Shown here piece after piece: positions 1 through 8,674 of a stretch of 64,000 nt of DNA. Origin of the DNA: Mesorhizobium sp. PAMC28654 (GTDB lineage: Bacteria > Pseudomonadota > Alphaproteobacteria > Rhizobiales > Rhizobiaceae); the NCBI RefSeq assembly GCF_020616515.1, contig NZ_CP085135.1:4836001-4900000 (forward strand), written 5' to 3'. The position numbers and the translations under genes are program-made. The notes below the pieces were generated by a model. It was given only the letters and a program-made list of their open reading frames with translations. It was not told the origin of the DNA and ran no database searches. Position 1 is the stretch's first letter, and each line of letters starts with the position of its first letter.

Positions 1-105
1 ACGATCGTGAAAGATGCCGGAGTGCCTGCCCTGAAGCCCGCCCGTGTCAGGGCAGGCGCCATCGAACCGCCACCTCGCACTGCTGCTGTCCGTCGGAAGA
101 AATAG
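1..105 (+). CDS. C-terminal fragment of an unidentified CDS
   Basis: The first 34 codons are open in frame 1 and end at TAG (103-105). The encoded tail is Pro/Ala/Arg-rich and ends in RRKK. It could be the C-terminus of a gene entering from the left, converging on the glycosyltransferase whose stop is at 119. No domain is visible and the family cannot be named. A chance open frame in high-GC DNA is also possible. Confidence 0.3.
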   Translation, partial: TIVKDAGVPALKPARVRAGAIEPPPRTAAVRRKK

Positions 106-118
106 CGGCTGAAGAGCC

Positions 119-1054
119 TCAGGCCGGACGAGCACCAAACCTGGCGCGTAGTTCTTCGGAAAGATTGCGCCGCCAGCGCCGGCCACAGACATATCCATGC
201 AGCAATTCCGGCAGCGAATAGCCGAGATCTTTTGATGACCGGTTGGCCATATAGCCTGAAAAAGCCTGGGGAAGCCTACCCTTGATGATATCGGCGATGA
301 TCTGGCGTGCGATCATGTAGGGCGGAATGTCCGGGTAGGCGCGGGCAATGTGCGGGTGTTTGCACATCAAGTTCGCGTAGGCTTCGACGTAGCCGTCGCG
401 ACGGCCTGAAATCGAATTCTCCGAATTGTACTTCGTCCAGTCGACATCGTCGGACAGGTGCGCGCCATGGCGGCGGGCAAAACGCAACAGCAATTCCCGA
501 TCCTGCATCCGGGTGACATCGCTGTCGTAGCCACCGATGGCCAGCAAAGCGTCGCGCCGCGCCGTTATCGCCGAGCCGGCAATGAAGATCGTCTGCGCGA
601 CCAGCGCTCTTTCCAGCATCTTGGGAGGAAGGAATGCATCGTGGTTGATGCAGTTGGAGACGCGGCCGCCTTTCAGGGACACGAACGAACTGATGAGGAC
701 TTCGAGCGCCGGATTTTGGTCGAACCGAGCCAAGGTTCGCTCGATTCGGTTCGGCAGATAGACGTCATCTGAATCAAGAAAGGTCACGATGGGCGTTTGC
801 GCCCTCTCGATGCCCGCATTCCTGGCGGCGTTGGCGCCACGCCATTTCGCACCGACATAGATCAGGCGCGGATCGCTGATGCGGGCCAGCGCTGCTTCCG
901 TCCCGTCGGTCGAGCCATCGTCGACAACAATGTGTTCGAATCGGGAAACGCTTTGGGAAAGTACGCTTTCCACCGCACGCAGAACCTTGTCGCGCCGGTT
1001 GTGGGTTGGCGTAATGATGGTGATGAGAGGCGCGGTGTCGGCTTTTCTGGACAT
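119..1054 (-). CDS. Family 2 glycosyltransferase
   Basis: The 311-residue protein has the GT-A layout of family 2 glycosyltransferases. It opens with an ITPTHNR strand near residues 13-20, followed by DDGSTD (45-50) for nucleotide-sugar binding and a DSD metal-binding motif at 94-96. It should transfer a sugar from an NDP-sugar to a surface glycan or lipid acceptor in the cytoplasm. The C-terminal part has no transmembrane segment, and the donor and acceptor cannot be told from sequence. It stands alone on the minus strand, with a 361-bp gap upstream that holds no other recognisable gene. Confidence is high for the family and low for the substrate. Confidence 0.85.
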   Translation of the reverse strand: MSRKADTAPLITIITPTHNRRDKVLRAVESVLSQSVSRFEHIVVDDGSTDGTEAALARISDPRLIYVGAKWRGANAARNAGIERAQTPIVTFLDSDDVYLPNRIERTLARFDQNPALEVLISSFVSLKGGRVSNCINHDAFLPPKMLERALVAQTIFIAGSAITARRDALLAIGGYDSDVTRMQDRELLLRFARRHGAHLSDDVDWTKYNSENSISGRRDGYVEAYANLMCKHPHIARAYPDIPPYMIARQIIADIIKGRLPQAFSGYMANRSSKDLGYSLPELLHGYVCGRRWRRNLSEELRARFGARPA

Positions 1055-1321
1055 GCCGCGGCTATGCCCCGTGCCGCGCCAGAATCGAAGAAATCCGCCG
1101 TCTGCCCATCATGCCCTGCCCCCAGGATCACGTATCGCCGATACCGTTATCAGGCTACGGAATGAATGCACCCGTGTCACCCAAAGCATACCGGATATAT
1201 ACTTGTGGAATGTCGATTTCCCGGGCTTTGCGCCGTAATGGCCACACAAGGGCCGGCCGAAGCAGCACGGCCTCCTTTTCCGATAGCCGGCTTCCACCGT
1301 CGCTGCCAACATCGTCATATT

Positions 1322-1340
1322 GATTACCTGTCAAGTAATC
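1322..1340. promoter_or_regulatory. Inverted repeat GATTAC-N7-GTAATC upstream of the DUF1330 gene
   Basis: A perfect 6-bp inverted repeat with a 7-bp spacer lies 76 bp before the DUF1330 start codon, in the otherwise empty stretch 1055-1415. Its size suits a dimeric repressor or activator site. No regulator family can be assigned, and chance occurrence is possible. Nothing else was recognised in this gap. Confidence 0.25.
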
Positions 1341-1415
1341 GACCGACGCAAGGCGGTTCGGCAGATTGCTCCCATGAGGCCGGTTGTACGGCTTCGATAC
1401 ATCAGGGAGCCAATC

Positions 1416-1736
1416 ATGACAGCTTACGCCGTTGCCCATATGCGCCAGGTCACGCCGGGTCCGCAGATCGTCCAATACCTGCAAAAGATCGATGCCACGC
1501 TCGAACCTTTCGGCGGTCGCTTCATCGTCCATGGCGGCGATGTCGAAGTGATCGAGAACAGCTGGCCGGGATTTCTGATCGTCATCGAATTTCCCGACAG
1601 GGATCACGTGCGCGGATGGTACCATTCGCCCGCCTACCAGGAGATCCTGGCGCTGCGCACCGGCAACTCCCAGTCCGACGTTGTCTTCGCCGACGGCGTC
1701 CTCCATCCGCACAAGGCGACCGATGTCCTTGAGTAG
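1416..1736 (+). CDS. DUF1330 domain-containing protein
   Basis: A 106-residue protein of the small DUF1330 family, which has a ferredoxin-like dimeric alpha/beta-barrel fold. It shows the typical middle block of FGGRF followed by EVIENSWPGFLIVIEFPD, then a WYHSPAYQ segment. The chosen ATG (1416) has an AGGGAG ribosome-binding site 7 bases upstream; the reading frame extends further upstream, but those residues do not match the family. The family's biochemical role is not established. It converges on metW, with 23 bp between the stop codons. Confidence 0.8.
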   Translation: MTAYAVAHMRQVTPGPQIVQYLQKIDATLEPFGGRFIVHGGDVEVIENSWPGFLIVIEFPDRDHVRGWYHSPAYQEILALRTGNSQSDVVFADGVLHPHKATDVLE

Positions 1737-1759
1737 ACGCGGGGCCGACGGCAGGCCGT

Positions 1760-2374
1760 TTATCGCCTCAGCAAAAACACCGCCTGCTGGCCGAAGAAAT
1801 TCCAGAACCACCACGGCATGGACAGGCCGATCTTCTGGCCGTTGGCGTCGAGCGCGGTCGCCTTTTCCACGGTGGCGCCGAGTTCGTCGCACAGGTTGAC
1901 GAAGTCGCGGATGGTGCAGAAGTGGATGTTGGGCGTGTCGTACCAGGAATAGGGCAGGTCCTTGGTCACCGGCATGCGGCCCTGGACGAACAGTGACAGG
2001 CGTACCCGCCAATGGCCGAAATTGGGGAAGGAGACGATGGCGCGCTCGCCGATCCTGAGCAATTCGTCGAGAACCAGTTTCGGATTGCGGGTTGCCTGCA
2101 AGGTCTGCGACAGCACGACGAAATCAAAGCCCTTGTCGGGATAGAATTCGAGGTCCTTGTCGGCGTCACCCTGGATGACCGACAGGCCGCGCGCCACGCA
2201 TTCGTTGACGCCGCGCTGCGACAGTTCCAGGCCGCGACCATCGACCTGCTTGGTGTCCTGCAGCAATTCCAGCAGCGACCCGTCACCAGAGCCAACGTCG
2301 AGCACCCGCGACTGCGGCGGAATGAGGTTGGCGACGACCTCGAGGTCGACGCGCTGCGTGTCGTTGACGCTCAT
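1760..2374 (-). CDS. metW: Methionine biosynthesis protein MetW
   Basis: A 204-residue class I methyltransferase-fold protein with the SAM-binding motif VLDVGSGDG at residues 24-32. MetW pairs with MetX in alphaproteobacteria and is thought to support homoserine acylation in methionine synthesis. It lies directly downstream of metX on the same strand, with its own AGGAGAG ribosome-binding site about 8 bases before ATG. A 45-bp perfect palindrome sits between this site and the metX stop. The pair should be co-transcribed and governed by the SAM-II riboswitch upstream of metX. Confidence 0.93.
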   Translation of the reverse strand: MSVNDTQRVDLEVVANLIPPQSRVLDVGSGDGSLLELLQDTKQVDGRGLELSQRGVNECVARGLSVIQGDADKDLEFYPDKGFDFVVLSQTLQATRNPKLVLDELLRIGERAIVSFPNFGHWRVRLSLFVQGRMPVTKDLPYSWYDTPNIHFCTIRDFVNLCDELGATVEKATALDANGQKIGLSMPWWFWNFFGQQAVFLLRR

Positions 2375-2391
2375 GGCTTACACTCTCTCCT

Positions 2392-2436
2392 GGCGCATGA
2401 CCCCGGAAAGTCTGAGACTTTCCGGGGTCATGCGCC
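2392..2436. repeat. Perfect 45-bp palindrome between metX and metW
   Basis: Bases 2392-2413 and 2415-2436 are exact reverse complements around a single central base. The sequence begins GGCGCATGACCCCGGAAAG. It contains the metX stop codon (2428-2430). In mRNA it would form a very stable hairpin inside the metX-metW transcript, as an intercistronic stabiliser, a partial terminator, or a mobile REP-like repeat. There is no T-run, so a simple terminator is unlikely. Confidence 0.8.
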
Positions 2437-3606
2437 CAACCCTCTTGCCCGGGCGGCCGAGCCAATGAAGCCGTTGATGGCGGCGAACAGTTCCGGCTCG
2501 TCGAGCAGGAAGGCGTCATGGCCACGGTCGGTTTCGATCTCGACGAAGGAGACAGACGCGCCGGCGGCATTCAGCGCGTGAACGATCGAGCGGCTCTCCT
2601 CGGTCGGAAACAGCCAATCGCTGGTGAACGAGACCAGGCAGAAACGGGTCTTGGTGCCCGCGAAGGCATCGGCCAACCGCCCGCCATGGTCGGCGGCGAG
2701 GTCGAAATAGTCCATGGCCCGCGTCATGTAGAGGTAGGAATTGGCGTCGAAGCGGTCGACGAAGGTCATGCCCTGGTGGCGCAGATAGCTTTCGATCTGG
2801 AAGTCGGCGTCGAAGCCAAAGGTGAGCGCGTCGCGGTCCTGCAGGTTGCGGCCGAACTTCCGGTGCAGGGCGGCTTCCGACAGGTAGGTGATATGGGCGG
2901 CCATGCGCGCCACGGCCAGACCCTTTTCCGGCCGCTTGCCATAGTCGAAATATTTGCCGCCATGCCATTCCGGATCGGCCATCACGGCCTGCCTGCCAAC
3001 CTCGTGGAAGGCGATGTTCTGCGAGGAATGGCGCGCCCCCGTAGCGATCGGCAAGGCCGAGAAAACCCGCTCCGGATAGCTCGATGCCCATTCCAGCACC
3101 TGCATGCCGCCCATCGAGCCGCCGAGCACGCAAAACAGCTTTTCGATGCCGAAGTGGTCGACCAGCATCAGCTGCGCCCGAACCATGTCGCGGATGGTGA
3201 TGATCGGCAGGTCGAGCCCGTAGGGCTTGCCGCTGGCGGGGTTGGTCGAGGCCGGGCCGGTGGAGCCGAGGCAGCCGCCGATGACGTTGGAGCAGATGAT
3301 GAAGAAGCGATTGGTATCGATGATCTTGCCGGGGCCGATCAGCACCTCCCACCAGCCGGGCTTGCCGGTCACCGGATTGGTGCTGGCGACATGCTGGTCG
3401 CCGGTCAGCGCATGGCAAACGAGGATGGCGTTGGAGCGGGCGTCGTTGAGCGTGCCGTAGGTCTGGTAGGCAATCTGGAACGGCGACAGCATGCTGCCGG
3501 CGTCGAGCTTGAGCGGCTTGTCGGGGCCGAAGCGCAGCACCGGGCTCGACGGCTGGTCGGCCTCGTTGTTGGTTTTTCCAGCGCGCAGAGCGGCCATCGC
3601 ATCCAT
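2428..3606 (-). CDS. metX: Homoserine O-acetyltransferase MetX
   Basis: Acyl-CoA-dependent acylation of homoserine, the first committed step of methionine synthesis. It is an alpha/beta-hydrolase with GGSMGGMQ as nucleophile elbow (Ser about residue 164), a catalytic Asp in FTSDWLFP and His in RGHDAF, plus the family block [15 protein letters not shown]. The chosen start gives 392 residues; a start at 3597 is equally possible. A longer in-frame ATG at 3672 lies within the riboswitch terminator region and was not used. It is followed by metW and preceded by a SAM-II riboswitch, which implies repression when S-adenosylmethionine is plentiful. Confidence 0.93.
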   Translation of the reverse strand: MDAMAALRAGKTNNEADQPSSPVLRFGPDKPLKLDAGSMLSPFQIAYQTYGTLNDARSNAILVCHALTGDQHVASTNPVTGKPGWWEVLIGPGKIIDTNRFFIICSNVIGGCLGSTGPASTNPASGKPYGLDLPIITIRDMVRAQLMLVDHFGIEKLFCVLGGSMGGMQVLEWASSYPERVFSALPIATGARHSSQNIAFHEVGRQAVMADPEWHGGKYFDYGKRPEKGLAVARMAAHITYLSEAALHRKFGRNLQDRDALTFGFDADFQIESYLRHQGMTFVDRFDANSYLYMTRAMDYFDLAADHGGRLADAFAGTKTRFCLVSFTSDWLFPTEESRSIVHALNAAGASVSFVEIETDRGHDAFLLDEPELFAAINGFIGSAARARGLGA

Positions 3607-3668
3607 CTCACACTTTGAATCCACACCAGCTTTTTCTAGGGCGATGCGGTGTCCGGCCGGCGCGGACA

Positions 3669-3702
3669 ACAAAAAACCGGCATTGCAGTCGCAAAGCCGG
3701 TT
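3669..3702 (-). terminator. Intrinsic terminator of the metX riboswitch leader
   Basis: On the minus strand a 7-bp stem AACCGGC/GCCGGTT with a 14-base loop is followed by a run of six T. It lies between the SAM-II aptamer and metX, about 63 bp before the start codon. This is where a transcription-attenuating expression platform would be expected. Confidence 0.8.
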
Positions 3703-3714
3703 ACAGGATGCAAA

Positions 3715-3772
3715 CGGCCCTTTAGCAAGTTGTTTAACGTGGCTGCAAGCCGACCGGCCAAATCACCACGGA
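3715..3772 (-). ncRNA. SAM-II riboswitch aptamer (metX leader)
   Basis: The minus-strand sequence matches the SAM-II (metA) consensus of alphaproteobacteria. P1 is CGTGG (3770-3766) paired with CCACG (3742-3738). It encloses TGATTTGGCC and TTGCAG, and is followed by the conserved TTAAA and GCTAAAGGGCC tail. GGCC at 3759-3756 can pair with GGCC at 3719-3716 to make the expected pseudoknot. It sits about 110 bases upstream of metX and directly before a terminator. The match is by motif recognition; a covariance-model search was not run. Confidence 0.9.
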
Positions 3773-3900
3773 ATCTCACTGCTCTTCTAGAACTCAGCCG
3801 TGTCCGCGTCAACGGCCAGCCTTTTTGCCGGGCCGGTTGCTCTCGACATTGCCGGCCATGCCGAGTATTTCCGCTGCGGCTTCTCGATGGATCTCGTAAA

Positions 3901-5010
3901 ATGACCAAGACACCGGATCAGGCACGTCCAACGCCCCGTGCGGGTATCATGGACATCGAGGCTTATGTGCCCGGCAAGAGTGCCGCGCCCGCCGGCGTCG
4001 CCAAGGTCTTCAAGCTGTCGTCGAACGAGAACCCGCTCGGCCCCTCGCCGAAAGCGATCGAGGCCGCGCGCGAGATTGCCGGGAAGCTCGACATCTATCC
4101 CGACGGTACGGCCAAGCGGCTGCGCGAGGCGATCGCCGAAGTGCATGGCCTCAATGCGCAAAACATCATCTGTTCGAACGGCTCCGACGAGATCCTTGGC
4201 CTGCTGGCGCAGACCTATCTCGCACCGGGCGACGAAGCGATTTTCACCGAACACGCCTTCATGGTCTACAAGATCTACATCCAGTCGGCGGGTGCCGTTC
4301 CGGTGGCGGTCAAGGAAACCAATGAGCGCGCCGATATCGACGCGATCCTGGCCGCCGTCACGTCGCGCACGAAAATCGTGTTTCTCGCCAATCCCAACAA
4401 TCCGACCGGTACCTATGTACCGTTCCAGGAAGTGCGCCGCCTGCATGCCGGGCTGCCCAGGCATGTGTTGCTGGTGCTGGACGCGGCCTATGCCGAGTAT
4501 GTCCGCCGCAATGACTATGAAGCCGGCATCGAGCTGGTCGGTGGCGCCGAGAACGTGGTGATGACCCGCACCTTCTCCAAGATCGGGCTCGGCGGCGCGC
4601 GGATCGGCTGGATGTATGCGCCGATGCACATTGTCGACGCCATCAACCGCGTTCGTGGCCCGTTCAATGTCAATGCGACGGCGATCGAGGCCGGCATCGC
4701 GGCGATCCGCGACCGCGCCCATGTCGAGCGCAGCGTGGCGCACAACGAGACCTGGCTGGCCTGGCTCAGTGAACAGATGACCGGGCTTGGGCTGCGGGTG
4801 ACACCCAGCGTCGGCAATTTCATCCTCATTCATTTTCCTGACGACCAGAAGCATTCGGCAGCGCTGGCGGACGATTATCTGACCGCGCGCGGCTATATTT
4901 TGCGGCGCGTTTCCGGCTACGGCTTTCCCAACGCGCTGCGCATGACCATCGGCACCGAAGAGGCCAATCGCGGCGTTGTCGCTGCTCTCACGACCTTCCT
5001 GAAAAGCTAG
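3901..5010 (+). CDS. hisC: Histidinol-phosphate aminotransferase HisC
   Basis: A PLP-dependent class I/II aminotransferase of 369 residues that converts imidazole-acetol phosphate to histidinol phosphate; family members often also act on aromatic keto acids. Visible are [11 protein letters not shown] (about 40-50), NPNNPTG (164-170), and the PLP lysine K227 in [13 protein letters not shown]. The ATG at 3901 gives the family's usual N-terminus; upstream codons in this frame overlap the opposite metX leader. It is followed 4 bp later by tyrC, so the pair likely serves aromatic amino acid synthesis and is transcribed divergently from metX-metW. Confidence 0.93.
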   Translation: MTKTPDQARPTPRAGIMDIEAYVPGKSAAPAGVAKVFKLSSNENPLGPSPKAIEAAREIAGKLDIYPDGTAKRLREAIAEVHGLNAQNIICSNGSDEILGLLAQTYLAPGDEAIFTEHAFMVYKIYIQSAGAVPVAVKETNERADIDAILAAVTSRTKIVFLANPNNPTGTYVPFQEVRRLHAGLPRHVLLVLDAAYAEYVRRNDYEAGIELVGGAENVVMTRTFSKIGLGGARIGWMYAPMHIVDAINRVRGPFNVNATAIEAGIAAIRDRAHVERSVAHNETWLAWLSEQMTGLGLRVTPSVGNFILIHFPDDQKHSAALADDYLTARGYILRRVSGYGFPNALRMTIGTEEANRGVVAALTTFLKS

Positions 5011-5014
5011 AAAA

Positions 5015-5950
5015 ATGACATCACCGATGTTTGAAAAGATAGCGCTGGTCGGCATTGGCCTGATCGGCTCGTCGCTGGCGCGGGTCATCCGCCGCGAGGG
5101 CCTTGCCCGCCATGTCGCCATTTCCACGCGCAGTGCCGCGACGCTGGCGCGGGCGGAAGAGCTTGGGTTGGGCGATTCCTACACCAGGGATGCAAGGGAA
5201 GCGGTTCGCGATGCCGATCTGGTCATCGTCTCGGTGCCGGTCGGGTCTTCCGGCGCGGTGGCCGAGGAAATCGCCCCGGCTCTGAAGCCGGGCGCCATCC
5301 TCACCGATGTCGGCTCCACCAAGGCGTCGGTCATCGCGCAGATGCAGCCGCATGTACCTGCTGGCGTGCATTTCATCCCGGGTCATCCGCTGGCGGGAAC
5401 GGAAAAATCGGGCCCGGACGCCGGCTTCGCCGATCTGTTCGACAATCGCTGGTGCATCTTCACGCCGCTGCCAGACACCGATCCGGATGCCCTGGAACGA
5501 CTGTCGGAGTTCTGGCGCCGCTGCGGCTCCAACATCGACACGATGGACCCGCAGCACCACGACATGACGCTGGCCATCGTCTCGCACCTGCCGCACATCA
5601 TCGCCTACAACATCGTCGGCACGGCCGACGATCTGCAGTCGGTGACCAAGTCCGAGGTCATCAAATACTCGGCTTCGGGCTTCCGCGACTTCACCCGCCT
5701 TGCCGCCTCGGATCCAACCATGTGGCGCGACGTCTGCCTGCACAACAAGGACGCCATCCTCGAAATGCTGGCGCGGTTCTCGGAGGACCTGGCTTCGCTG
5801 CAGCGTGCGATCCGATGGGGCGACGGCGAGAAGCTGTTCGACCTGTTCACCCGCACCCGTGCGATCCGCCGGTCGATCATCGAGGCCGGCCAGGACATCG
5901 ATGTGCCCGATTTCGGCCGCCAGGCGGTCGAGCATCCAACCAAGAACTAA
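5015..5950 (+). CDS. tyrC: Prephenate/arogenate dehydrogenase (TyrC/TyrA type)
   Basis: NAD(P)-dependent oxidative decarboxylation of prephenate or arogenate on the way to tyrosine. The 311-residue protein starts with the Rossmann motif GIGLIG (13-18) and carries the family signature HPLAGTEKSG after HFIPG. It has no chorismate-mutase domain, so it is the monofunctional cyclohexadienyl dehydrogenase type. It starts 4 bp after hisC and is probably co-transcribed with it. Its stop overlaps the stop of the convergent sugar kinase by 3 bp. Confidence 0.9.
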   Translation: MTSPMFEKIALVGIGLIGSSLARVIRREGLARHVAISTRSAATLARAEELGLGDSYTRDAREAVRDADLVIVSVPVGSSGAVAEEIAPALKPGAILTDVGSTKASVIAQMQPHVPAGVHFIPGHPLAGTEKSGPDAGFADLFDNRWCIFTPLPDTDPDALERLSEFWRRCGSNIDTMDPQHHDMTLAIVSHLPHIIAYNIVGTADDLQSVTKSEVIKYSASGFRDFTRLAASDPTMWRDVCLHNKDAILEMLARFSEDLASLQRAIRWGDGEKLFDLFTRTRAIRRSIIEAGQDIDVPDFGRQAVEHPTKN

Positions 5951-6879
5951 GCCTGTTCAGCAGGCCAGTGGGCGGCGACCATCGCCAGCGTCTCCGCCCG
6001 GTCCGGTGCGCCCAGCCTGCCGCCAAAGCGCTGGCATTTGAGCGCGGCGGCGGCGCTGGCGAAACGCAGTGCCTGCTCGACCGGCATGGCTTCCGCCAAT
6101 CCGACGGCAAATGCGCCGTGAAACACATCACCGGCGGCCAGCGTGTCGACGGCCTTGATCCGCGGCGCCGCGACATGGCGGGATGATCCTGCTGCTCGAT
6201 CAAACCACCAGGTTCCCGCCGGGCCGCCAGTGACCGCGACGAAGGCGTCGGTGCGGGACGCCAGGTCGGTGCAAGTGGTCTCCAGATCCAGCGCCTGACC
6301 GCAGATGATGCGGGCCGCCGGCTCGGAGGCGACGATATGGGAAGCCAGCGGCAACAGCTGCTCCAACACAGCGAGTGGCGCGGTATCGGCATCGAGGATA
6401 GCCGGCCGACCGGCAGCGCGCGCGGCCTTCAGCGCAAGTGCCGCCGCGCCCGGCCAGCGAACGTCGACCAGTACAGCGTCGAACGCCGAGAGGTCGGCAA
6501 CGGGCAATGCTTCCGGGGCCACCTGTGCCCGGCTGTCGTAGAAGGGCACGATGATGCGCTCGCCATGGGCGTCGACCAGGATCGAGGCCAGTGCCGAACG
6601 GGCGCCGCTGACACGCCGGACGAAGCCGCAGTCGACACCTTCCGCCTCGATCCCTGCAACCAGCTGATCGCCGACCGAATCGTCACCAGCACTTGCCCAG
6701 AGCGATACCTGAGCACCCAGCCGATGCGCCGCGCATGCCGCGCTCGTGGCCATGCCAGAGGCAATCTGGACGCCGTCCGATGCGATGAATTTCCCCTGAT
6801 GCGTGGGAAGCTGGTCCACCCGAAGGATGGTGTCGAGCGTCAGGGCGCCGACGCTGAGGAGTTTGACCGGCTTCTTCAT
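5947..6879 (-). CDS. PfkB-family sugar kinase
   Basis: A ribokinase-like ATP-dependent carbohydrate kinase of 310 residues. The C-terminal PfkB signature DTLAAGD (245-251) carries the catalytic Asp251, and GVQIASGMATSAA near residues 36-47 matches the N-terminal substrate-binding region. The sugar substrate cannot be inferred, and no sugar transporter or regulator is adjacent. It begins 6 bp after the DUF2125 gene on the same strand, so the two likely form an operon. Confidence 0.85.
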   Translation of the reverse strand: MKKPVKLLSVGALTLDTILRVDQLPTHQGKFIASDGVQIASGMATSAACAAHRLGAQVSLWASAGDDSVGDQLVAGIEAEGVDCGFVRRVSGARSALASILVDAHGERIIVPFYDSRAQVAPEALPVADLSAFDAVLVDVRWPGAAALALKAARAAGRPAILDADTAPLAVLEQLLPLASHIVASEPAARIICGQALDLETTCTDLASRTDAFVAVTGGPAGTWWFDRAAGSSRHVAAPRIKAVDTLAAGDVFHGAFAVGLAEAMPVEQALRFASAAAALKCQRFGGRLGAPDRAETLAMVAAHWPAEQA

Positions 6880-6885
6880 GGCCGC

Positions 6886-7884
6886 CTACTGGACCGGCTT
6901 GATCTTGCCCAACGGGATGAAGCCGATCGAAGCCTTGCTCTTGACGATCTTCAGTGGCAGGGACGGCTCGTTGCCGAGCATTGCCAACCCGGCAAAGCCT
7001 TGCTCTATCTGGCTTTTCTGCTCGGGAATGGCGGCGCCGAGGATCGCCGCCACGGCCTTCGGGTCCTTGAGCCAGATCGTCAGGTCGGCGTCGATCAGGC
7101 CTTCCACGTCCACCGACACAGTCCCAGCAACACTGATATGCGCCGTTCCCGATGACAGGTCGAGCTGGGCGATGTAGATCGACTGGCCGCGAAGGCTCTT
7201 CGCCTGGGTTTCGAGCAGGGTCAGGCCGTTCTTCAGCGTCACGTCGCCACTGCCGTCGAGTGCCGGCAGCACGCGCCCCCCAATTGCGTCGGCGTCGATC
7301 TCGAGGTCGGTGAAACTTCCCACATAGTTGACGTCCGTTCCGTTCGGACGCAGCTGTCCCGTTGCCGTGCGTGCGTAGAACAGTTCGACCGGGTCGGTAT
7401 CATCAGTCGGGTCAGTCTGGCCGGACAGGCCCGTGGCCTCCAGCGTGATGTGCCGGGGCAAGGGCCAGGACAATTTTGCCTTGGCCTGGAGGGTTTCCCA
7501 GTCGATCCAAAGCGGCAGCATTCCCGGAACCGATGTTCTGAGCGGTCCGCGCAGGTCGGCAACAGGTGACAGGGGTTGCGTGATTTGCGCGACTGCACTG
7601 AAGGTGCCGGCGGAGGCCGCGATGTTCCTGGCGTCGTCCTGATAGCCAAGGGTGTCGCAGGAGATGACGAAGCTGAGCGGGTAACCACTCACCGCGAGAT
7701 TGCTGCAACCCGCCACGATGCCCTGGCTCTTCAGTGTCTCAACCGCCTTGTCGGCTTCGCTCTGGACCTTGTTCGCCAGATAGAACCAGCCGGCGCTGTA
7801 GATGCCGAACAGCACGACAATGAAGGCGACGAGCCACCAGAGGCGGCGGCTGCGGTTCGGCTGAAGCTCGTCACTTGACGTCAT
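6886..7884 (-). CDS. DUF2125 domain-containing envelope protein
   Basis: A 332-residue protein with one N-terminal membrane helix (about residues 15-35, WWLVAFIVVLFGIYSAGWFYL), followed by a large domain of the alphaproteobacterial DUF2125 family, expected in the periplasm. The start at 7884 (MTSSDELQ) was chosen because the extra upstream residues are non-conserved and would place charged residues far from the anchor. The family's function is unknown. It is read just before the PfkB kinase and divergently from the ChaC-like gene. Confidence 0.8.
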   Translation of the reverse strand: MTSSDELQPNRSRRLWWLVAFIVVLFGIYSAGWFYLANKVQSEADKAVETLKSQGIVAGCSNLAVSGYPLSFVISCDTLGYQDDARNIAASAGTFSAVAQITQPLSPVADLRGPLRTSVPGMLPLWIDWETLQAKAKLSWPLPRHITLEATGLSGQTDPTDDTDPVELFYARTATGQLRPNGTDVNYVGSFTDLEIDADAIGGRVLPALDGSGDVTLKNGLTLLETQAKSLRGQSIYIAQLDLSSGTAHISVAGTVSVDVEGLIDADLTIWLKDPKAVAAILGAAIPEQKSQIEQGFAGLAMLGNEPSLPLKIVKSKASIGFIPLGKIKPVQ

Positions 7885-8017
7885 GCTGCGGCTCTCGTTA
7901 ACGCATGGGTGTTGTCGACGAGTGAGACTCGCTTCCAACGACAATAGGTAGGGACGGACTTAAAAAACACCGGCTTCGGTGCGGTGCCACCACTCTTTTG
8001 CAATCAGGCTCGGCGAT

Positions 8018-8539
8018 ATGGGCGATTTTTGGGTTTTTGGCTACGGCTCGCTGATCTGGCGGCCAGGTTTCGCGCATGTCGAGACGCAGCGCGCGCGCCT
8101 GCACGGCTATCACCGGTCGCTCTGCGTCTACTCCTTCGTGCATCGCGGCACGCGCGAGCGGCCGGGCCTTGTGCTCGGCCTGGATCGTGGCGGCTCCTGC
8201 GTCGGGCTGGCATTCCGTGTCCCCGGCGATTTGCGCGACGAGGTTGTTGCCTATCTGCGCGAGCGTGAACTCGTCACCAGCGTCTATCTTGAGCGCACGC
8301 TCAAGGTTCGCCTCGACAGCGGTGCGACAGTCGAGGCGATTGCTTACATTGTCGACCGCGACCATGAGCAATATGCTGGCGCGCTCGATGCCGCTCGCGC
8401 GGCATCCGTCGTGCGCGGCGCTGTCGGCCAGTCCGGAAACAACGAGGATTACGTGCTCAGCACGCTGGAGCACCTTGAAGCCCTGGGCATTCGCGACCAT
8501 TGGCTGGAAGAGGTGGCGGGGCGGATAGCGCCCTTGTGA
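8018..8539 (+). CDS. Gamma-glutamylcyclotransferase, ChaC family
   Basis: A 173-residue ChaC-like protein that would release 5-oxoproline from gamma-glutamyl peptides, for ChaC proteins mainly glutathione. The nucleotide-like pocket motif FGYGSLIW occupies residues 7-14, followed by the R-x-GF and LHGYHRSLCVYS blocks typical of the family. ATG 8018 places this motif at the usual distance from the N-terminus. It is transcribed divergently from the DUF2125 gene. A role in glutathione turnover is inferred from the family only. Confidence 0.88.
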   Translation: MGDFWVFGYGSLIWRPGFAHVETQRARLHGYHRSLCVYSFVHRGTRERPGLVLGLDRGGSCVGLAFRVPGDLRDEVVAYLRERELVTSVYLERTLKVRLDSGATVEAIAYIVDRDHEQYAGALDAARAASVVRGAVGQSGNNEDYVLSTLEHLEALGIRDHWLEEVAGRIAPL

Positions 8540-8674
8540 AACACTGGCCCTGAGGAAAAAGGTAATGGGACCTTTGACCTCGAAGAGGCAAGACCTAGGT
8601 TAAGCTCCGAACCTCAATCAGCGGAAGTCGTCCGCCCGATTCCAACCATCCCCAATTCATCATGGAGATCCGTC

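Noticed and set aside
2428..3672. A longer MetX starting at ATG 3672
   Set aside because: The extra 22 residues fall in the leader next to the riboswitch terminator and do not look like the MetX N-terminus.
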